Below are positions 1-11,433 of a stretch of 64,000 bases of DNA, one piece after another (position 1 is the first letter of the stretch; each line of letters begins with the position of its first letter). The stretch comes from Dugong dugon (Eukaryota > Chordata > Mammalia > Sirenia > Dugongidae), in assembly GCA_030035585.1 (NCBI GenBank), contig CM057477.1, positions 56,277,447-56,341,446 of the forward strand, read 5' to 3'. Under the pieces are notes generated by a model that had not been told where the DNA came from, did not search any database, and saw only the letters and a list, made by a program, of their open reading frames with translations. The translations under genes and the position numbers were made by a program.

Positions 1-515
1 AATTATCTGAAATCCAATTTGTTGTCTACATCCCTTTAGAAATGTGAGCTATGTAGTGTGCAATATTCATAATATGGCTAGATACCTCATATGAGAATAA
101 TTTAATTGTCAGCACTGCTCAACCATTGTTTAATGAATTCCTAACAATTTGAAAGTCAAGCTGTTGGAAGGCCATTATTAAATGTCATATTTGCTCTGCA
201 GTTTTCTTCACCATTGCTTCATCTATTTAGGATTATGATAACATTAACTTTTGAATTCCATTAAAAAAATGGGACTTTTTTGCATAATGCAAAATTTGAA
301 CTTCTTATCTACTTGGAAAATAGGATACATTTATTTTAAGGCAGGCTTCCAATTAAACCAAAGGATGATGATCACAATAGTCTGTACAATAAAACACAGA
401 TTCATAAAACAAAAGGAATGATTGCTCACCGATTTACACAGTAGCAAAAATAAAGAATATTATGGTAGACTCGGGGAAAAGCGAGGTAATTACAGAAAAA
501 AATAATCTTACCTTG
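1..515. other. AT-rich sequence, no feature recognised
   Basis: No open frame of note and no repeat that I can name. It is the left flank of the solo LTR that follows. It may be single-copy or hold very old repeat remnants. Confidence 0.5.
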
Positions 516-995
516 TGTCATGGTTTGAATTATGTACCCCAAAAAATGTGTGTTATCAATTTGTCTAGGCCATGATTCCTGGTACTGGGTGATTTTCCTG
601 TATGTTGTAAACCTGCCTCTATGATGTTAATGAGGGAGGATAGGTGGCAGTTGTGTTAGTAAGGCAGGACCTGATCTACAAGACTGGACTGTGTCCTGAG
701 GCAATCTCTTGAGATATAAAAGACAGAAGTGAGCAGTGAGACAGGGGGACTTTATACCATCAAGAAAGCAGTGTCGGGAGCAGAGCGCGTCCTTTGGACC
801 GGGGTCCCTGTGCCGAGAAGCTCCTAGTCTGGAGGAACACTGATGAGAAGGCCGAGAGAGAGAAAGCCTTCGCCTGGTGCTGACACCTTGAATTTGGACT
901 TTTAGCCTGCTTTACTGTAAGGAAATAAACTTCACTTCATTTAAAACCATCCACTTGTGGTATTTTTGTTGTAGCAGCACTAGATGACTAAGACA
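516..995 (+). mobile_element. Solo LTR, ERVL/MaLR-like
   Basis: A 480-bp unit that begins TGTCATGG and ends CTAAGACA, the inverted TG...CA ends expected of an LTR. It carries an AATAAA-like signal (gaaataaact, about 922-931) close to the 3' end and a GA-rich middle. The five bases before it are ccttg and the five after it are cctta, consistent with a 5-bp target duplication with one change, which fits ERVL-type integration. No internal retroviral sequence adjoins it, so it is a solo LTR left by recombination. The same family lies inside the long L1 at 14500-15059 on the other strand: both share aggccatgattcc near the start and agcagcactagat.actaagaca at the end. The subfamily name is not known to me. 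Confidence 0.75.
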
Positions 996-2199
996 CCTTA
1001 TAAAAAGCTTAATAAATGGTAATCACTAACATCTCAAAAAGCAAATTGCATGAAGGCACCTTTTATTTATATGATTGATCATGCCACAAAGCATAATAGA
1101 CTATGTATTACTATGTAAGTTTGTTGTAATATCCCAAGAGGCACAGGGTAAAAGAGCATGCTTTCAGGTTCATATCAAAACCAAATAACCGGGATAAATT
1201 TGGGATAAAAATTGATTAATACAGTGACTAATTAATGCAATAATGCAAAAAATAAGTAAATAATAGAAGGCTAGGTATAGAACAGATATTTCCAAGCTTT
1301 TCCATTTTATAAATAGTGGTTCTTATAGCACAGTGAATGCAAGTATTTTCTTTTGCATACATTTGGGCATTTCCAGGATTTCCAAAACAGTTCATAAAAT
1401 AATCTGTACATAATACTTAATCATGGCTGAGAAAGCTGATCTGGCAGGTAATACAGGTTGAACTATGTTATATATATGTATGCACACCCTCTCAGGGGCT
1501 TAATGTGTTCTTCTGGAAAATAAATAAAATGCAAACTCATTCCCAACATTTTTTGGAGGCATTACTAATGAAAGAAACTGCTAAGCAAGCTGCAACTGTT
1601 AAAAAATTTTAAACTGAATGACAAATAGCAATTGAGTTTTTTGCTGAGTGAACATAATCTGGAATGTTTAAGAAAACACATCCGTTAAGTGTGAATTTGA
1701 CGAAGGCTTCAGTAAAATTTTGTGGCACTAAATGAAGGTTTGCCAGTTATCAGGAGGATTGGCGTTACTTAGTGCTTTCATTTCAAGACTCAGTACAGAT
1801 TCCCTGACCTGATAGTCAATACCTACTATAGGTAGTCTCGGAATAAAGATGGAGTTCCGTTCCAGCAACTCCGTTGTAAGTTCTGACATAAGTCGAATAT
1901 CACTGTTTTTGTTTTTGCTTTAGTTTTCATTGTTGTTGCCTTTTATTATCAGTATCTTTATAAATCCAGTCTTCATTTGTCTGTGGGAGTTGGACACATT
2001 ACATATAAACTTACAGATATATTTTAATACATACATACTTACATACATATTACAATAAGATGTACCAAAAAACAAACAAACAAAAAAACTAGGTCATGAC
2101 TGTGATTCATTGTAACTTGAATACATTGTAAGCAGGGACTATCTGAACTCCTGAACTCTAATTCATTATATAAATATTATCTGTGAAACAATGAGCAGC
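996..2199. other. AT-rich sequence, no feature recognised
   Basis: No gene or confidently named repeat. It holds a short A-rich simple run near 2068-2092 and a tata/cata-rich patch near 2014-2055. Confidence 0.45.
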
Positions 2200-2345
2200 A
2201 ATATGCTATAGCGGACAGAGCATGAACTTTGGAGTCAAAGAGACACCGTTTGAATTCTCACTTTAATATAACTCTGAGGGTTTAAAATTGCCCAGTGTCT
2301 CAGATTTTAATGTTCCATCTATTAGTAAGGCGTTCTCATTACATA
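2200..2345 (+). repeat. MIR SINE fragment
   Basis: It reads like the MIR sense strand: gcggacagagcatgaacttt, then ggagtcaaa.agacacc.tttgaattc, then a short-run cctg/ctcag core and a weak tail. Heavily diverged, consistent with its pre-placental age. Confidence 0.55.
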
Positions 2346-2558
2346 GTGTGGTAGCTATCTTTTTATGTGCATGGCAACCCTTCCTGCATTCTTTACATTA
2401 TAGATCCCTTCCTCCTGGACTTGGCATGGTCATGTGACATAAACAAGGATCATCAACCCTCTGCCCTAGACCAACCCCCCAAGAGTGGTTGCTACCAATT
2501 CTTGAGAACATAACTAAAGCTGGGCCAGGCAGAGTCTCTCTGTTTTTTTCAAACTAGA

Positions 2559-2767
2559 TGGTACAAACAGTTAAGCTCTTAATTACTGACTGGAGGGTTA
2601 GTAGCTCAAATACACCCAGAGGCACCTCAGAAGAAAGGCCTGGCAATTGCATGTGAAAGATCACAGTGATGAAAACCCTATGGAGCACAGTCCTACTCTG
2701 TAACACCTGGGGTCACCACGAGTTGCAGTCGACTCAACAGCAACTGGTTTTCATTGTTGTTGTTTTA
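2559..2767 (+). mobile_element. AfroSINE, long variant, with 11-bp target duplication
   Basis: tRNA-like head (ggtacaaacagttaagctctt...), a middle insert with cacccagaggcacctcagaagaaaggcct, then aaaaccctatggagcacag and the tail ggggtcacc.cgagttgcagtcgactc. The sequence ttcaaactaga flanks it on both sides (2548-2558 and 2768-2778), which fixes the boundaries. The CpG in gtcgactc is still intact. The open frame over 2666-2947 is a by-product of the SINE and its flank and is not a gene. Confidence 0.88.
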
Positions 2768-2981
2768 TTCAAACTAGAGATCAGGGAGCCCAGGATCCTT
2801 TTCCTTTGGTCAGAGGTCTATGAGACAGTGAGCCCAGAGATAACTACAGACACACCACCTTTAGATGAAGCACATTTACAAAAGCAAAAACCAAAGGTCA
2901 CTTCCATCCTTGACCTTTCCATGGCTTCAAAAGTAAGTCAAACATGACTCCCTTTAAAATCAAGCCATTTAGAGATGTGTT

Positions 2982-3110
2982 AAAACCAAAACCAAGTCCA
3001 TTGCTGTTGAGACAATTCCGACTTACAGTGACCCTATAGGAATGGCTGGTGGATTTGAACTGCCGACCTTTTGGTTACAGTCGAGCTCTTAACCACTGTG
3101 CCACCAGCCA
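2982..3110 (-). mobile_element. AfroSINE, short variant, partial
   Basis: Read on the minus strand it has a tRNA-like head (ccaccagcc end at about 3110), ggttaagagctcgac, accaaaaggtcggcagttc, then the tail ending in ggttttggtttta. The middle (about 40 bp around the ccctatggggcag segment) is missing, so it is internally deleted. Confidence 0.8.
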
Positions 3111-3439
3111 CTGATAACCAAAGATTTCCACTAACAGTCCTTCCTCAGGGGTTGTTTTTGGAAATGACAAAGTGCATGTAATGTATCATATATGAAGAAC
3201 ATTATAAGTTAAAGCCATTTTTATTATCATGATTTATTTCCTCACTCACTTTACGTATAAATATTCTCATTTATTATTTGACTCAGTCTGGGGCTCAGAA
3301 ACAAAAATAAAATTGATTTTTTTTTTAAATAATTTAGGCCATGATTCAATACCACGATGAATATAACTCATAATCTCACCGTTACTACTACCATTACCAA
3401 CACATCTGTTATTACTACTTTGACTGCTACTGCATCAGT

Positions 3440-3620
3440 TAACATTTGATGAATAATTACTATGTCTGGCACTATGCTGAGGGTGTTCCATCTCACTTAA
3501 TCATCACAGTAACTATTATTGCAATTTTATTATTATCACATTTATATAGGAGAATAGAACATTAAAGAGTTTAAGGGGCATAAACTGAATCCATGTCTAA
3601 ACCTGGGTACCCAATCATTA
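3440..3620 (-). repeat. MIR SINE fragment, antisense
   Basis: It reads as the MIR reverse complement: tactatgtctggcactatgctgaggg, tctcacttaatcatcacagtaac, attattatcacattt, then ggagaatagaacattaaagag. Diverged about as expected for an ancient SINE. Confidence 0.6.
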
Positions 3621-4127
3621 AGTTATGCTTAGTGACATTCATACAATTCAGGCAAAAAGTGAGTATTTGCTTGAATGATCCAGAAGATGTCCTTATTTCT
3701 TCAGGTCTTACTGTGTGTATAAATGTACTGTAAGTCCAAGTGGCAGGGACACTGAATATCTCAAAATGAAACCAAGAGAAAAATCTCCAAACTATACTGT
3801 GAGTGCGTTCTGTGAGATAAAAAGCAAATCATACTTCATTGACTTGACTTTAAAATGTTGTACAGAATATACAGCATTTGATAGATAATAATTGCATATT
3901 TAGAATTTTTAAAATGAGAAAGAATGATTCAAAGTGTTTCATTTTGTGTGTGTTTCTATTGTTGTCTTTACACCCAAAGTCTTGAGAGAATTTGTCACAA
4001 GCAATATATTGAATTAATGCATCTGCTCAGAAAAAATGGAAGTTGTCATAAACCCAGATGACTCGGGAAAAAATAAGATTATTTTTAAACTAAATGGAAG
4101 GGTAGAATATTGCTAAAGGGAGACAGT
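3621..4127. other. AT-rich sequence, no feature recognised
   Basis: No gene and no repeat that I can assign. Confidence 0.4.
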
Positions 4128-4135
4128 TTCCAAAG

Positions 4136-4320
4136 AACCAAAAAAAAAACCAAACCTGTTGCTATCGAGTCAATTCCAACTCATAGTGACCCTATAGGAC
4201 AGAGTAGAACTGCCCCATAGGGTTTCCAAGGAGCATCTGGTGAATTTGAACTGCTGACCTTTTGGTTAGCAGCCATAGCACTTAACCACTATTGACCACT
4301 ATGCCACCAGGGTTTCCAGG
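4136..4320 (-). mobile_element. AfroSINE, full length, short variant
   Basis: Minus strand. It ends in accaaaaaaaaaaccaaacctg at its 3' side (left) and shows gactcatagtgaccctatagg.c, ccccatagggtttccaagga and the tRNA-like head up to ccaccagggtttcc. The sequence ttccaaag occurs at 4128-4135 and again at 4321-4328, a likely target duplication. The open frame at 4292-4492 only overlaps the head of this SINE. Confidence 0.88.
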
Positions 4321-4328
4321 TTCCAAAG

Positions 4329-5063
4329 GATCTGGAAAACACCAAGTTAGTGAGTTGTTCCCTTTATCTATTCTGTATCCAAATTATAAAAGTTCTTTAT
4401 CTGGTTCTTTAGTCCTACATTGGTCGTATCTTCTGAAACGAAATCTCTTAGTCATTTCTGGGTCATCCTTGGTGTCCTTTTCTTTATGCTAAGTTACTTA
4501 AAAAAAGAAAAATATTACACGTGTCTTCTGGGAAAACTACATTCTTCTTCCTTTTCAGCTGTCAAAATGATTTAAAGTGTGACCTCTCAATCAATGGGCA
4601 GTGGCCACTTCGCCTCTAAACAATTTTTTTCTTTCTGCTTCTCCTTTGTCTTTGTTCCCTAAGTGTGCCTTCTAAAGCAGTACCTTTGAATTGTTCAGAT
4701 TGGTCCATTTCTTTAATTATTTTTCCCTTTCAGTGTCTCATTTAATGTTTCTCTAATAGTTCATTATTGTCAGAAGTCCTGCAAAAATTTATGTCTTGAG
4801 TTTACGCACGTCCTCACTAATGCGCGTAATCTTGAATATTTAACAGTAGAATTCTTTGAAAAGGATGCAGTTTTATCTAATTGTAGACTCATTTTCTTGT
4901 CCTTCTTGTTGGATACGCGCTTTAGAATTTCAGCTGATATTTTTTCATCTTAATTTTGCCTTCATATTATAAAAACAATTTAGAGGAAACATCTTATTCT
5001 GGATGCCAAGCATAATTTTATTTTCAATAAATAGTGAATATGGATGACAAGAAAAGAGAAACA
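4329..5063. other. AT-rich sequence, no feature recognised
   Basis: T-rich sequence with no supported gene or named repeat. Confidence 0.4.
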
Positions 5064-5150
5064 GAAAACTAACATTTATTGAGTGACTTTTTTTTCCATG
5101 CACTATGCTAGATATTATCTCATTTAATGCTCACCACACTTTATGCAGTT
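5064..5150 (-). repeat. MIR SINE fragment, antisense
   Basis: aacatttattgagtgac, then ccatgcactatgctagatatta and ctcatttaatgctcaccaca match the 3' third of MIR read backwards. A short remnant with an inserted T-run. Confidence 0.55.
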
Positions 5151-5305
5151 TTGAGAATGCTCAGCAAAAGAAAAGGAATAGGTTTATTTTTATTTATTAA
5201 TTTTTTTACTTCACTGTAAATCTATAAGCCAAGCTTTTGAAATAAAGTATTGAAAACCCATTAAAGAGCTAAAAAAAATTTTAAAAAATTGTGAAGAATT
5301 TGCAG

Positions 5306-6232
5306 TGCAATGGATCACTTTTGTATGGCCTTTCTCACCATAGTCTTGTAATTCCCACTGAATGATTGACTGAGACCATGCTAATAAGGTTTATGGAACC
5401 CTAATGAAGGGATTGATTAGTTTTGTGATCCTGCTGGGCTTAAAATGTGGCATCCCAGGGAGGGCAACAGGAGAATCTCACCACCACCAAGGAAGAAGAG
5501 CCAAGACCAGAGTCCATCCTTTGGACCTGTGATCCCTGTGCTGAGAAGCTCCTGGGACCAGGAGAGAAAGAGAGAGCTGTAACACTGAAGACAGCGAGAA
5601 GTGGTGGCAGAGACATGGCATCAGCAGAGACCGGAGGAGAGGGTGAGGTGGGCTTCCAGGCCCAGAGAATGAGAAGGCTGAGTCCCTTCGGGCAGGAGAT
5701 TTGCTGGTAGAGTAGGGTGTCTCCAGGCACTTGGTGGAGCTAGGTTTGGTGACACACAGAGCTAGAGCTGAGCATCTTCAGACCGAGGCTTACTGGCAGA
5801 GTGGGGTGCCTTTGGACACTTATCTGCAGAGCTAAAAGAGCTTTGTAACAATTGCCCAAGCTGGGCAGAGGCCATGGGGCCAGAGGAAGGTGTGCCTGCA
5901 GGTACAGCTGAGGAGAGGATGTCTTGATGGAAGAACTGTATCCTTAGTATTTCTGAACCTGAACTGTAACCTGTTACTTCTCTAATAAGCCAGATAATTG
6001 TGAGTATGGTCTGTGAGTTCTGTGTGGCCACTGCAATGAATTATTGAACCCAGCAGAAAAGTAGAGAATGTCACGGGAGGGACAACTGGTATTAGAATTG
6101 GTAAAGATGGCAGAGAGAGAAAGCATGTCTGACCTCCACCTCATAGGAATTAGCCTTAGGCTGTTGATCGTGATTCTCCTTTCCCTTTGTGAAGTTAGAG
6201 GAAGTTGGATGCCGCCCCCACGCCATTTTTAT
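5306..6232 (+). mobile_element. LTR-like element, copy A (long form)
   Basis: The same family as 30194-30816 and 35258-35883. Shared landmarks are tggcctttct..ccat.gtcttgta near the start, tgatggaagaactgtatcct, ttctctaataagcc..ataattgtga (polyadenylation-like), tgtggccactgcaatgaa, gaacccagcagaaaagtagag, aagatggcagagagagaa and an end at gccattttta. This copy is about 300 bp longer: a block around 5500-5580 (cctttggacc, ctgtgctgagaagctcctgg) resembles the middle of the LTR at 516-995. The open frames in both strands here (up to 96 residues) lie entirely in the repeat and match no protein I recognise. It is LTR-like by its TG...CA ends; the retroviral class is uncertain. Confidence 0.65.
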
Positions 6233-6759
6233 AGGATTTGTTGCCAAGAGTATTGCATGAAATGAAAATAATTGTTTCCTCATGTCAATTTTTCCTTTCC
6301 TTTTTTTTTCCAATAATTTTATTTGTGATTTTTTTCTCCAAGTAGGCCAGTTAGGTAGTGAGTTCTGAACAGAAGATAGTACTCATGAATCACTAGACTT
6401 AAAGTAGCACTTCATCCCAAACATACCCAGAAAGCACGTATGTCCCTGTTTCTACTGTTTTTGTCCAGATCCTCCTCAACTCTCCCCTGGTCTAATTTTC
6501 ATTTTTTGTAAAGTTCTCCATTTCCAAGCCTCCTTCAATCTAGCTTCTTTTTCTCATCACCCTTATTTAGGTAGTTTTTCTGCTACATAGGTAATAATAT
6601 AAATGCAAGGTATTTCTAAATCTAGTTTCAATATATCTTTCCAAATACATCCTTAGACTCATAATACAAAAATCAATACCTTTCCCACTGTCCCTGTGAT
6701 TTATCAAACATCCCTGTTACAAAGATGCAGGGCTTCTAGGTTGGAAATGTGAGGAGCTG
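6233..6759. other. No feature recognised
   Basis: T-rich then mixed sequence with no supported gene. Its right edge runs into the ancient L1. Confidence 0.4.
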
Positions 6760-7321
6760 GACAAATCCTATATATTCACAAACAACAATCTGAAAATGAA
6801 ATTAAGAAAAACTATTTTGTTCACAATAGCACGAAATGGAATAAAATACTGATGAATTTAACAAAAAGAGCTCAAGACCTGTTCTCTGAAAACTATAAAA
6901 CATTGCTGAGAGAAATTTAAGAAGATCTAAAATAAATGGAGAGACATTCAATGTTCATATGCTGGAAGGCTCAATATTGTTAAGACAGCAATTCTCCACA
7001 GTTTTAGCTAGAGGCCAACACAATGCCTATTGAAATTCCAGCTGATGTTTTTTCAGAAATTGACAAATTTATCCAAAAGTATAAATGATAATGAAAGAAC
7101 CCACAATGGCCTTTTTTTTTTATTTTAAAGAACAGTGGCAAAGCTTGCAATTAATCTATAATAAGTATGGCTTTGTGGTATTGGCATAGGGTAGATAAGT
7201 AAATAAAATAGAATTGAGAGTTCAGAAATAAACTCTAACATTTATGTGCAATTGATTTTTGACCATGGTGATAAGTCAGTTTAATGGGGAAAAGTATAGT
7301 TTTTTCAACAAATTGGCCTAA
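6760..7321 (+). mobile_element. Ancient L1, segment 1 of a much-interrupted copy
   Basis: It reads like the plus strand of L1 ORF2 past the RT domain: caatctgaaaatgaaattaag, ctgttctctgaaaactataaa, catgctggaaggctcaatat, ccaca..ggcaaagcttgc, tatggctttgtggtattggcat. Many stops; old (L1M-type age). It continues after the Tigger1 at 7723. Confidence 0.75.
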
Positions 7322-7722
7322 TTTCAATATTGTCATGTCTCAGGGAATAGGGAGGCCCAAGGAGAGGGAGAATGACAGGGAACTGACCTGTTGATGGAGC
7401 AGTCAGAGAACACGCAACATTTATTGATTAAGTTTGCCATTTTATGTGGTCACAGTTCATGGCGTCCCAAAACAATTACAATAGTAATATCAAAGATCAC
7501 TGAACCACAGATCACCATAACAGATATAATAATAATGAAAAATTTGGAAATATTGCAAGAATTATGAAAATGTGACACAGAGACTCGAAGTGAGCACAAG
7601 CTGTTGGAAAAATAGTGCTGATAGACTTGCTCGGTGCAAGGTTGCCACAAACCTTTGATTTGTAAAAAACGCGGTATCTGAGAAGCACAATAAAGTGAAG
7701 TGCAATAAAACAAGGTATAGCA
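7322..7722 (-). mobile_element. Tigger1 (TcMar-Tigger) DNA transposon end
   Basis: The right end reads gcgcaataaa-type repeats (agaagcacaataaagtgaag, tgcaataaaacaaggtata), which is the Tigger1 5' terminus read backwards. It is preceded by gtgacacagagactcgaagtgagc and tcaaagatcactgaaccaca. It interrupts the ancient L1 (segments 6760-7321 and 7723-8052), so it is younger than that L1. The transposase region is missing. The open frames on the minus strand here (91 and 87 residues) read through non-coding terminal sequence. Confidence 0.85.
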
Positions 7723-8052
7723 GAAAATTTTTGTAAAATTATTTTAGGCCAAATGTTCTTAGATACAATACCAAAAAGATGGTGCATAAAGAAAAATTAA
7801 TAGATTGAGCTTCATAAAAAAAAAAGCAAATCAAACCAAAACAACAACAATAAAATCTTGGGGCTTCCAGAAGAAACTTTAATAAAAATAAGCAGACAAG
7901 CCTCAGACTTGGAGAAAATATTTGTGAAGCATATATCTGATAAAAAATGTGTCTTCATTATATATATACACATATATATTATAATTCAATAAGAAGACAA
8001 ATTTAATTAAAAAATGGACAAAGACTTGAATAGACATTTTGCCAGAGAATAT
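7723..8052 (+). mobile_element. Ancient L1, segment 2
   Basis: Continues segment 1: gcataaagaaaaattaatagattg, an A-rich patch, gcagacaagcctcagacttgg, aatggacaaagacttgaatagac, ttttgccagagaatat. These match the L1 ORF2 C-terminal region. It stops where the RTE begins at 8053 and resumes at about 10366. Confidence 0.75.
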
Positions 8053-10348
8053 ATGTTGTTGTTGTTATTAGGTGCCATCAAGTCAGTTCTGAGTCACAGT
8101 GACCCTAATTTACAATAGAAGGAAACACTGCTTGGTCCTACACCATCCTCACAATTGTTGCTATGCTTGAGCCCATCATTACAGCCACTGTGCCAATCAA
8201 TCTTGTTGAGGGTCTTCCTCTCTTTCACTGATGACCCTCTATTTTACTAAATATAATGTCCTTCTCCAGGGACTGATCCCTCCTGATAACATATCCAAAG
8301 TACGTGAGACAAAGTCATACAATTCTTGCTTCTCAGAAGCATTCTCGCTGTACTTCCAAGACATTTTCGTTCCTTCTTCCGGCAGTCTGTGAGACATTCA
8401 ATATTCTTCGCAAACACCAGAATTCAAAGGCATCAATTCTTCTTTGGTCTTCCTTATTCCTTGTCCAGCTTTCGCGTGCATATGAAGCAGTTGAAAATAC
8501 CATGGCTTGAGTCAGGTGCACCTTAGTACTCAAAGTGACATCTTTGCTTTTTAACACTTTAAAGAGATCTTCTACAGCAGATTTGCTCAATGCAATGTCA
8601 CTTGATTTCTTGACTGCTGCTTCCACGGGTGTTGATTGTGGATGCAAGTAAAATAAAATCCTTGACAACTTCTATATTTTCTCTACTCATCATGAGGTTG
8701 CTTATTGGTCCAGTTTTGAGGATTCTTGTTTTCTTTATATTAAGGTATAATCCATACTGAAGTCTGTAGTCTTTGATCTTCACCAGTAAGTGCTTCAAGT
8801 CCTCTTCACTTTCAGCAAGCAAAGTTGTGTCATCTGACAGCAAAAGTTGTTAATGATTCTTCCTCCAATCCTGCTGCCACATTCTTCTTAATATAGTCCA
8901 GCTTCTCAGATTATTTGCTCAGTATACAGATTGAATGAATGTGGTAAAAGGATACAACCCTGAATACGCATTTACTGATTTTAAACTATGCAGTATCTGC
9001 TTCTTCTGTTCTAACAACTGCCTCTTGGTTTAAGTAAGATTCCTTATGAGCATAATTAAGTTCTTTGCAATACCCATTCTTTGCAATGTTATCTATAATT
9101 TATTATGATCCACGTAGTCAAATGCCTTGGTATCCTCTGCTATCAGCCAAGATCCATCTGACATCAGCAATGGTATCCCTCATTCCACATCCACTTCTGA
9201 ATCCAGCTTGAATTTCTGACAGTTCCCTGTCAATGTAGTGCTGCAACCATTTTTGAATTATCTTCTGCAACATTTTGCTTTCATGTGACGTTAATGATAT
9301 TGTTAGACAATTTCCACATTCTGTTGCATCACGTGTTTTTGGAATGGGCATAAATATGAATCTCTTCCAGTTTGTTGGCCAGGTAGCCATCTTCCAAATT
9401 TCTGGGCAAAATGAATGAGTACCTGCAGCACTGCAACCATTTGTTGAAACATCCCCATTGATATTCTGTCAATCCCTGGAGCCTTGTTTTTCGCCATTGC
9501 CTTCCAAGCAACTTGGACTTCTACCTTCAGTACCACTGGTTCTCGATCATATGTTACCTCCTGAAATGGTTGAACATCGACCATTTTTTTTGTCACTTTT
9601 CCTTGTGTATTCCTTCCATCTTTTTTTGATGCTTCCTGAGTCATTCAATATTTTGCCCATAGAATCCTTCAATATTTCTTGAATTTTTTCTTAAGGTTTT
9701 TTAGCTTGAGAAATGCTGAGCTTGTTCTTCTCTTTTGGTTTTCTATCTCCAGGTCTTTGCACATTTCATCATAATACTTTACTTTGTCTTCTTGAGTCAC
9801 CCTTTGAAATCTTCTGTTCAGCTCTTTTACTTCATCATTTCTTTCATTTGCTTTAGCTACTCTACATTCAAGAGCAAGTTTCAGAGTCTCTTCTGACATT
9901 CATTTTGGTCTTTTCTTTCTTACCTATCTTTTTAATGACCTTTTGATTTCTTCATGTATAATGTCCTTGATGTCATTCCACATTTCATCTAGTCCACAGT
10001 CATTAACATTCAATGTGTCAGATCTATTCTTGATATTGTCTCTAATTCAGGTGGGATGTACTCAAGGTTGTACTTTGACTCCAGTGGACCTGTTTTAGTT
10101 TGCTTTATCTTCAACTTGAACTTGCATATGAGCAATTGGTGGTCTTTTCTGCAGTTGGCCACTGGCCTTGTTCTGATTGATGATATTGAGCTTATCCCTT
10201 GTGTCTTTCCACAGATATAGTTGATCTGATTCTTGTGTATTCCATCCAGTGATGTCCATGTGTATAGTTTCCCTGTTTATGTTGTTGAAAAATATATTTG
10301 CAACGAAGAAGTTGTTGGTCTTGCAAAATTCTCTCAGGTGATCTCTGG
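8053..10348 (-). mobile_element. RTE-clade LINE, 5'-truncated
   Basis: On the minus strand it runs from the end of the endonuclease domain through the reverse transcriptase to a 3' tail of (AAC)n, seen on the plus strand as gttgttgttgttattaggtgcc. Flanking ttttgccagagaatat (left) and tttcaccagagtat (right) resemble each other and match continuous L1 sequence, so this is a target duplication inside the ancient L1. About 2.3 kb of a roughly 3.2-kb element is present; the 5' UTR and most of the endonuclease are lost. It belongs to the BovB-related RTE LINEs of afrotherians, by memory of the family. Confidence 0.88.
8333..9899 (-). pseudogene. RTE reverse transcriptase, degenerate ORF
   Basis: Pieces of one protein appear in order on the minus strand but in different frames. 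A basic linker is at 9669-9899. The RT fingers motif KNKAPGIDRIS is at 9303-9644. A palm segment with QAGFRSGCGMRD is at 9118-9390. The catalytic box reads LSDDTTLLAES at 8598-8843, where the two Asp remain but the Tyr-Ala before them is changed. A C-terminal region with ESWTRNKEDQRRIDAFEFW is at 8333-8668. At least three frame changes separate these pieces, so no working enzyme can be made. In an intact element this protein nicks DNA and copies the RNA at the nick. Confidence 0.85.
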
Positions 10349-10365
10349 CATTGTTTATTTCACCA

Positions 10366-10432
10366 GAGTATCAAAGAGTATAGAAAAATGGCTAATAAGT
10401 ATGCAAAAAGATTCTCAGTGTCAATAATCATT
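10366..10432 (+). mobile_element. Ancient L1, segment 3
   Basis: tagaaaaatggctaataagt, atgcaaaaagattctcagtg, tcaataatcattaa: the well-known stretch of L1 ORF2 that follows the segment before the RTE. It shows that the RTE inserted into one continuous L1. Confidence 0.75.
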
Positions 10433-10597
10433 AACCAAAAACCAAACCCGTTGACGTCTAGTCGATTCTGACTCGTGGCAACCCTATAGGACAGGGTAGA
10501 ACTGTCCCATAGGGTTTCCAAGGAGCGCCTAGTGGATTCAAACTGCCGACTTTTTGGTTAGCAGTCATAGCTCTTAACCACTATGCCACTAGGTTTA
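10433..10597 (-). mobile_element. AfroSINE, full length, short variant
   Basis: Minus strand: aaaaaccaaacccgttgacg tail, gattctgactcgtggcaacc, ccccatagggtttccaagga-like box and tRNA-like head up to ccactaggttt. It sits inside the ancient L1. Confidence 0.88.
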
Positions 10598-10945
10598 GCA
10601 GAACGCAAATTGAAACCACTTAAAACTCACTAGAATGCCTTTAACTCAAAAGACAGACAATAAATAGTTTAGGCAAGGATGTGTAGAAAACAGAATCTTT
10701 ATATCTTAGCTGTTAGAATGCAAAATAGTACAGCCACTTTGACATTTGGGCCATTTCTTGAAAAGTTAAATGGAAACTTACCTTATGATCTGGCAATCCT
10801 ACTCCTAGGCATCTGCCCAAAATAAATTAAAACATAACTTCACACAAAGACGTGTACACAAATGTTTATGGTAGATTTTTCATGATAAACAAAAATGCAG
10901 AACAGTCCAAATCTGATGAATGAATGGCATTTAGTATATACATAT
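10598..10945 (+). mobile_element. Ancient L1, segment 4
   Basis: aactcactagaatgcctttaac, aaaagacagacaataaatag, cagccactttgacatttggg, aatcctactcctaggcatct, taaacaaaaatgcagaac: L1 ORF2 C-terminus and the start of the 3' region. Confidence 0.8.
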
Positions 10946-11100
10946 AGGAGGCTTGGTGGTACAGTGGTTAAGAGCCTGGCTGCTAACCAAAAAGTTGGCA
11001 GTTTGAATCCACCAGCCACTCCTTGGAAATCCTATGAGGCAGTCCTGCTCTGTTCTGTAGGGTCACTATGAGTTGGCATTGACTCAATGGCAGTGGGGTT
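10946..11100 (+). mobile_element. AfroSINE, full length, short variant, with target duplication
   Basis: Head ggaggcttggtggtacagtgg, box aaccaaaaagttggcagttt, tail gggtcactatgagttggcat. Flanked by tatatacatat (10935-10945) and tatatccatat (11101-11111), an 11-bp target duplication with one difference, within L1 sequence that joins up perfectly when the SINE is removed. The minus-strand open frame over 11032-11214 is not a gene. Confidence 0.9.
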
Positions 11101-11433
11101 TATATCCATATGGGGGAATACTACTCCAACATAAAAAGCGACGTAATGCTGATTCATGCTACAAAATAAGTGGGCCTCTAAAACATTATGCTTGTTGAAA
11201 GAAGCCAGATGCAAAATATTACCTATTCTATAGTTTACTTTGTATTACATGTAAGAAAAGTCAATTTTATCAAAACGGAAAGCTGATTAGTCTGTATATC
11301 TGAGACTGGTTTGTTTATAGGGACAGGCTGAAATAGGCTACAGAGGATCTTTTTTATTTTTTATTTTTTGAGTGGAATGATGAAAATGTTCTAAAACTGC
11401 ATCATGGTTGCACAACTCTACAAATTCACTAAC
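11101..11433 (+). mobile_element. Ancient L1, segment 5
   Basis: ggggaatactactccaacat, gctacaaaataagtgggcct, gaaagaagccagatgcaaaa, atggttgcacaactctacaaa: the standard distal 3' part of an old L1. It ends at the inserted younger L1 and its last bases reappear at 19205. Confidence 0.8.

Noticed and set aside
10946-11100. Possible true tRNA genes in the SINE heads
   Set aside because: The A- and B-box-like words are there, but no acceptor-stem pairing or anticodon loop holds, and each head is fused to the AfroSINE body.
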